Source: Viridibacterium sp047600765 (lineage in GTDB: Bacteria; Pseudomonadota; Gammaproteobacteria; Burkholderiales; Rhodocyclaceae). From it: a DNA stretch of 64,000 nucleotides. The stretch is from the NCBI GenBank assembly GCA_047600765.1, contig JASGKF010000002.1:1302001-1366000 (forward strand), in the 5' to 3' direction. Made by a program: the position numbers and the translations under genes. The first letter of the stretch is position 1. Each line of letters begins with the position of its first letter. Shown one piece after another: positions 62,190 to 64,000 of the stretch. A model generated the notes under the pieces. The model ran no database searches and had not been told where the DNA came from. It saw only the letters and a program-made list of their open reading frames with translations.

Positions 62190-62237
62190 GACCCAGCACG
62201 CGAGCTGGGTCAGGTAGGGTGGGCTCGGTGAGCCCAC
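62190..62237. repeat. two palindromic repeats between MFS and secreted-protein genes
   Basis: GACCCAGC/GCTGGGTC (62190-62211) and GTGGGCTC/GAGCCCAC (62219-62237, loop GGT). The second is preceded by GTAGG and followed by GCG, as in the reverse strand of 53320-53345. Its stem differs there by a swapped A-T pair (compensatory). Confidence 0.75.
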
Positions 62238-62240
62238 GCG

Positions 62241-63503
62241 TCATGTTTTCGTCTTGCGCTGCAGAGTCGCCAGCAAGCCTAACACCCCCAATCCACCCAG
62301 CATAGTCAACGCAGCGAGTTCCGTCGTGTGCGTCAGCGGGCCATCAGCATTGCCTAGCAGCAGCGCAGCTACGCCAGCGGCGAGCGTCACGCCAAGGTCC
62401 TGCACCATCTTCAGCAGGGCCATGAAGCCGGCGCGTTCGGGTGGGGCGGGGATCTGGCTCAGCGTGGCGGCGAGGCTGACGTTGCGCGCGGCGTTGCCAG
62501 CCATGAACAGCACGAAGCACAGAGTGATCGGCAGCACATGCACGCCGAGGAAAGGCAGAAGCCCCACACAGAAGCAGGCGCTGGCGATAGTCACGGGCAG
62601 CCAGGGGCCGCGTTTGTCGGTGGCGCGGCCGGCGAGCTGCATGGCGAAGAGGGCAGTGACGCCGCCGGCGAGGTAGAGCAGGCTCAGCTGTTCGCGCGGG
62701 AAGGCGAGGTTGAGCAGGTAGAAGGCCGAGAAGCTGGGGATGACGAGAAACGCTGCGAACTGGTTGAGGCCTTGCAGCAGGCTTGCGAGTTGCACGCTGG
62801 GGCGCTTGAGCAGTGCGAGCGGTGAGCGGCGTGGCGCAGCGGCCGCACTTGGAGCCAGGTGCGCGCGCTGTGCAGGCAGCAGTCGCGCAGCGGTAACGCC
62901 AACGAGTGCCGCAAGCACCGCGACGACAAGGAAGGCCGCCTGCCAGCCGAAGCGCGCAGCGAGTTCCAGCGCAAACGGAATGCCACCAATCGTGGCGAGT
63001 GAAAAGCCGATCATGACCTTGGCGATGGCACTGCCGCGCTGGGGCGGCGGCGTGTGGTCGATGAGGATGGCCATGCCGGTGGCGATGGTCGGCGCGGCGA
63101 AGAGGCCGGCGGCGGCGCGCGCGAGCAGCAGGGTGGTCATGTCTTGCGCGGCAGCGCTGGCGAGGATGGCGAGCACGAGTCCGGCGAGGCAGGCGAGCAG
63201 GGCGTGGCGACGGTCGAAGCGGTCGAGCAGGGGAACGGCAACGAGGCCCGCCGCGAGCGAAGCCAGGGTGTAGGCAGCGGTGAGCCAGCCGACCTGGTTG
63301 GCGTGGAAACCGAGCGCGGCAGAGAGGTCCGGGCCCAGCGGTAGCACCAGCATGAAATCGAGGATGTATGTGCACTGCAGCGCGGCGATCAGGGCGATCA
63401 GCTGGCGTGCAGGAATGGCACCGGGGAGGGCCGCTCGGGCTTGGGGAGGGGGCACAACAGCGCCGGCAATGGCCGGGCTGGAGCTGTCGGGTGTCGTCTG
63501 CAT
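62241..63503 (-). CDS. MFS transporter, candidate siderophore exporter
   Basis: A 420-residue carrier starting MQTTPDSSSPA, with about 12 helices. It has a typical MFS loop 2-3 motif as LLDRFDRRHALL. Drug:H+ antiporter-like features are present in the N-terminal half. It is divergent from an isochorismate synthase gene, with a Fur-type box in between, so an EntS-like role in exporting a catechol siderophore is likely. No residue proves the substrate. An upstream ORF extension to 63644 has no ribosome site. Confidence 0.82.
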   Translation of the reverse strand: MQTTPDSSSPAIAGAVVPPPQARAALPGAIPARQLIALIAALQCTYILDFMLVLPLGPDLSAALGFHANQVGWLTAAYTLASLAAGLVAVPLLDRFDRRHALLACLAGLVLAILASAAAQDMTTLLLARAAAGLFAAPTIATGMAILIDHTPPPQRGSAIAKVMIGFSLATIGGIPFALELAARFGWQAAFLVVAVLAALVGVTAARLLPAQRAHLAPSAAAAPRRSPLALLKRPSVQLASLLQGLNQFAAFLVIPSFSAFYLLNLAFPREQLSLLYLAGGVTALFAMQLAGRATDKRGPWLPVTIASACFCVGLLPFLGVHVLPITLCFVLFMAGNAARNVSLAATLSQIPAPPERAGFMALLKMVQDLGVTLAAGVAALLLGNADGPLTHTTELAALTMLGGLGVLGLLATLQRKTKT

Positions 63504-63641
63504 GGCGTTCGTACCAGGGAGTGAGGGTGGCCGCGCCAGAAGACCGGGCCGGATCGGTAGTTCGGCCTGAGAGTGCCTTCTGGTGCGGGTTTCGCGAGCC
63601 TGGGGGAGAGCCTGGGTGCGGGCGCGATGGTGCCGGAAAGA

Positions 63642-63701
63642 CATTCTGTTTTCAAGTTATTGCGAATCATTCGCAACAAGTGCTAGCATTCATTCTGTTT
63701 T
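63642..63701. promoter_or_regulatory. Fur-type box and promoter between MFS and isochorismate synthase genes
   Basis: TTGCGAAT-C-ATTCGCAA (63660-63676) is a perfect 8-1-8 inverted repeat of the Fur 7-1-7 type. A plus-strand -35 (TTGCGA, 63660-63665) and a -10-like TAGCAT (63684-63689), 18 bp apart, overlap it. An 11-bp direct repeat CATTCTGTTTT flanks it at 63642-63652 and 63691-63701, spaced 49 bp apart. Confidence 0.75.
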
Positions 63702-63780
63702 GAAACGGCAGCCAGGCTATCCCCAGCTCCCCGTGCGTTCTGACAGTCGGTACTTCGCCGACGCTCCTCAGGAGGTTCCC

Positions 63781-64000
63781 ATGAGCTATTCACAAGGGGA
63801 GGCGCTGGGCTCTGGCTTTGCGGTGCAGCAAGCCCCCCAGTCCGTTTTTCCCGCCCCCATCGGCCCCCAGGCCCTGTTCAACAACTACGGCAGCAACACC
63901 TGCCTGTTCGCCTCACCCGGCCAGACCTTGCTCGCCCATGGCGTGGCGGCTTGTCTGCCCGCGGGTGATGCCGCCAACCTCGCCGGTCGCGCAGCGCTCT
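63781..64000 (+). CDS. isochorismate synthase (N-terminal fragment, cut by window edge)
   Basis: From the ATG at 63781, behind AGGAGG, the frame reads MSYSQGEALGSGFAVQQAP and then CLFASPGQTLLAHGVAACLPAGDAA, the typical start of DhbC/EntC-type isochorismate synthases. About 73 residues are visible; the chorismate-binding catalytic part lies outside. The enzyme turns chorismate into isochorismate for 2,3-dihydroxybenzoate. This is the first catechol-biosynthesis gene seen here. Confidence 0.78.
   Translation, partial: MSYSQGEALGSGFAVQQAPQSVFPAPIGPQALFNNYGSNTCLFASPGQTLLAHGVAACLPAGDAANLAGRAAL

Noticed and set aside
1..64000. tRNA or rRNA genes
   Set aside because: No cloverleaf with conserved T-arm sequence or rRNA-like stretch was noticed in the non-coding gaps; a covariance-model scan was not possible here.

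Overview
The window looks like a chromosomal segment of a high-GC betaproteobacterium, most likely of the Rhodocyclales or a neighbouring group. Reasons are the XrtA/PEP-CTERM regulators (prsK, prsR, prsT), a class Ia nrdA with two apparent ATP cones followed by nrdB and a lysine/alanine-rich histone H1-like gene, a napEDABC operon, and uniformly GC-rich coding. The genus cannot be fixed from this sequence. I saw no rRNA, tRNA, transposase, phage gene or CRISPR array.

Left part (1-9.4 kb): a dispersed membrane-fusion-protein/ABC exporter on the minus strand. The adaptor (4615-5811) and ATPase (3908-4603) are separated from two FtsX-type permeases (906-2069 and 1-280) by a plus-strand lipoprotein and a small secreted protein. 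A transglutaminase-like gene is coupled by stop/start overlaps between the permeases. Then come a small monooxygenase-like protein, an HSL-type esterase, a MATE exporter and a uroporphyrinogen-III methyltransferase.

9.9-20.6 kb: the exopolysaccharide/exosortase regulatory group (initiating sugar transferase, prsK, prsR, frameshifted prsT), then a trypsin-like protease, NAD(P)HX repair enzyme and AmpD. 20.7-26.6 kb: nrdA behind a pair of NrdR-type boxes 31 bp apart, a 562-bp hairpin-rich spacer, nrdB and the histone H1-like gene. 27-40.9 kb: lytic transglycosylase, malic enzyme, patatin, PBP7-type endopeptidase, a frameshifted IclR regulator, dsbB, an EF-hand protein, etfBA with an acyl-CoA dehydrogenase, and a haem-binding HAMP sensor.

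41-64 kb: an iron locus. A minus-strand run encodes a TonB-dependent receptor, an esterase, a periplasmic binding protein, a permease, an ATPase, a DUF2218 protein and a phosphopantetheinyl transferase. An AraC regulator diverges from the receptor, followed by a second esterase and a free-standing condensation domain resembling VibH. After some orphan genes and napEDABC, an MFS exporter diverges from the start of an isochorismate synthase gene cut by the right edge. Fur-type sites stand at three of these promoters. Together they suggest a catecholate siderophore system, perhaps amine-based, whose biosynthetic genes continue beyond 64 kb.
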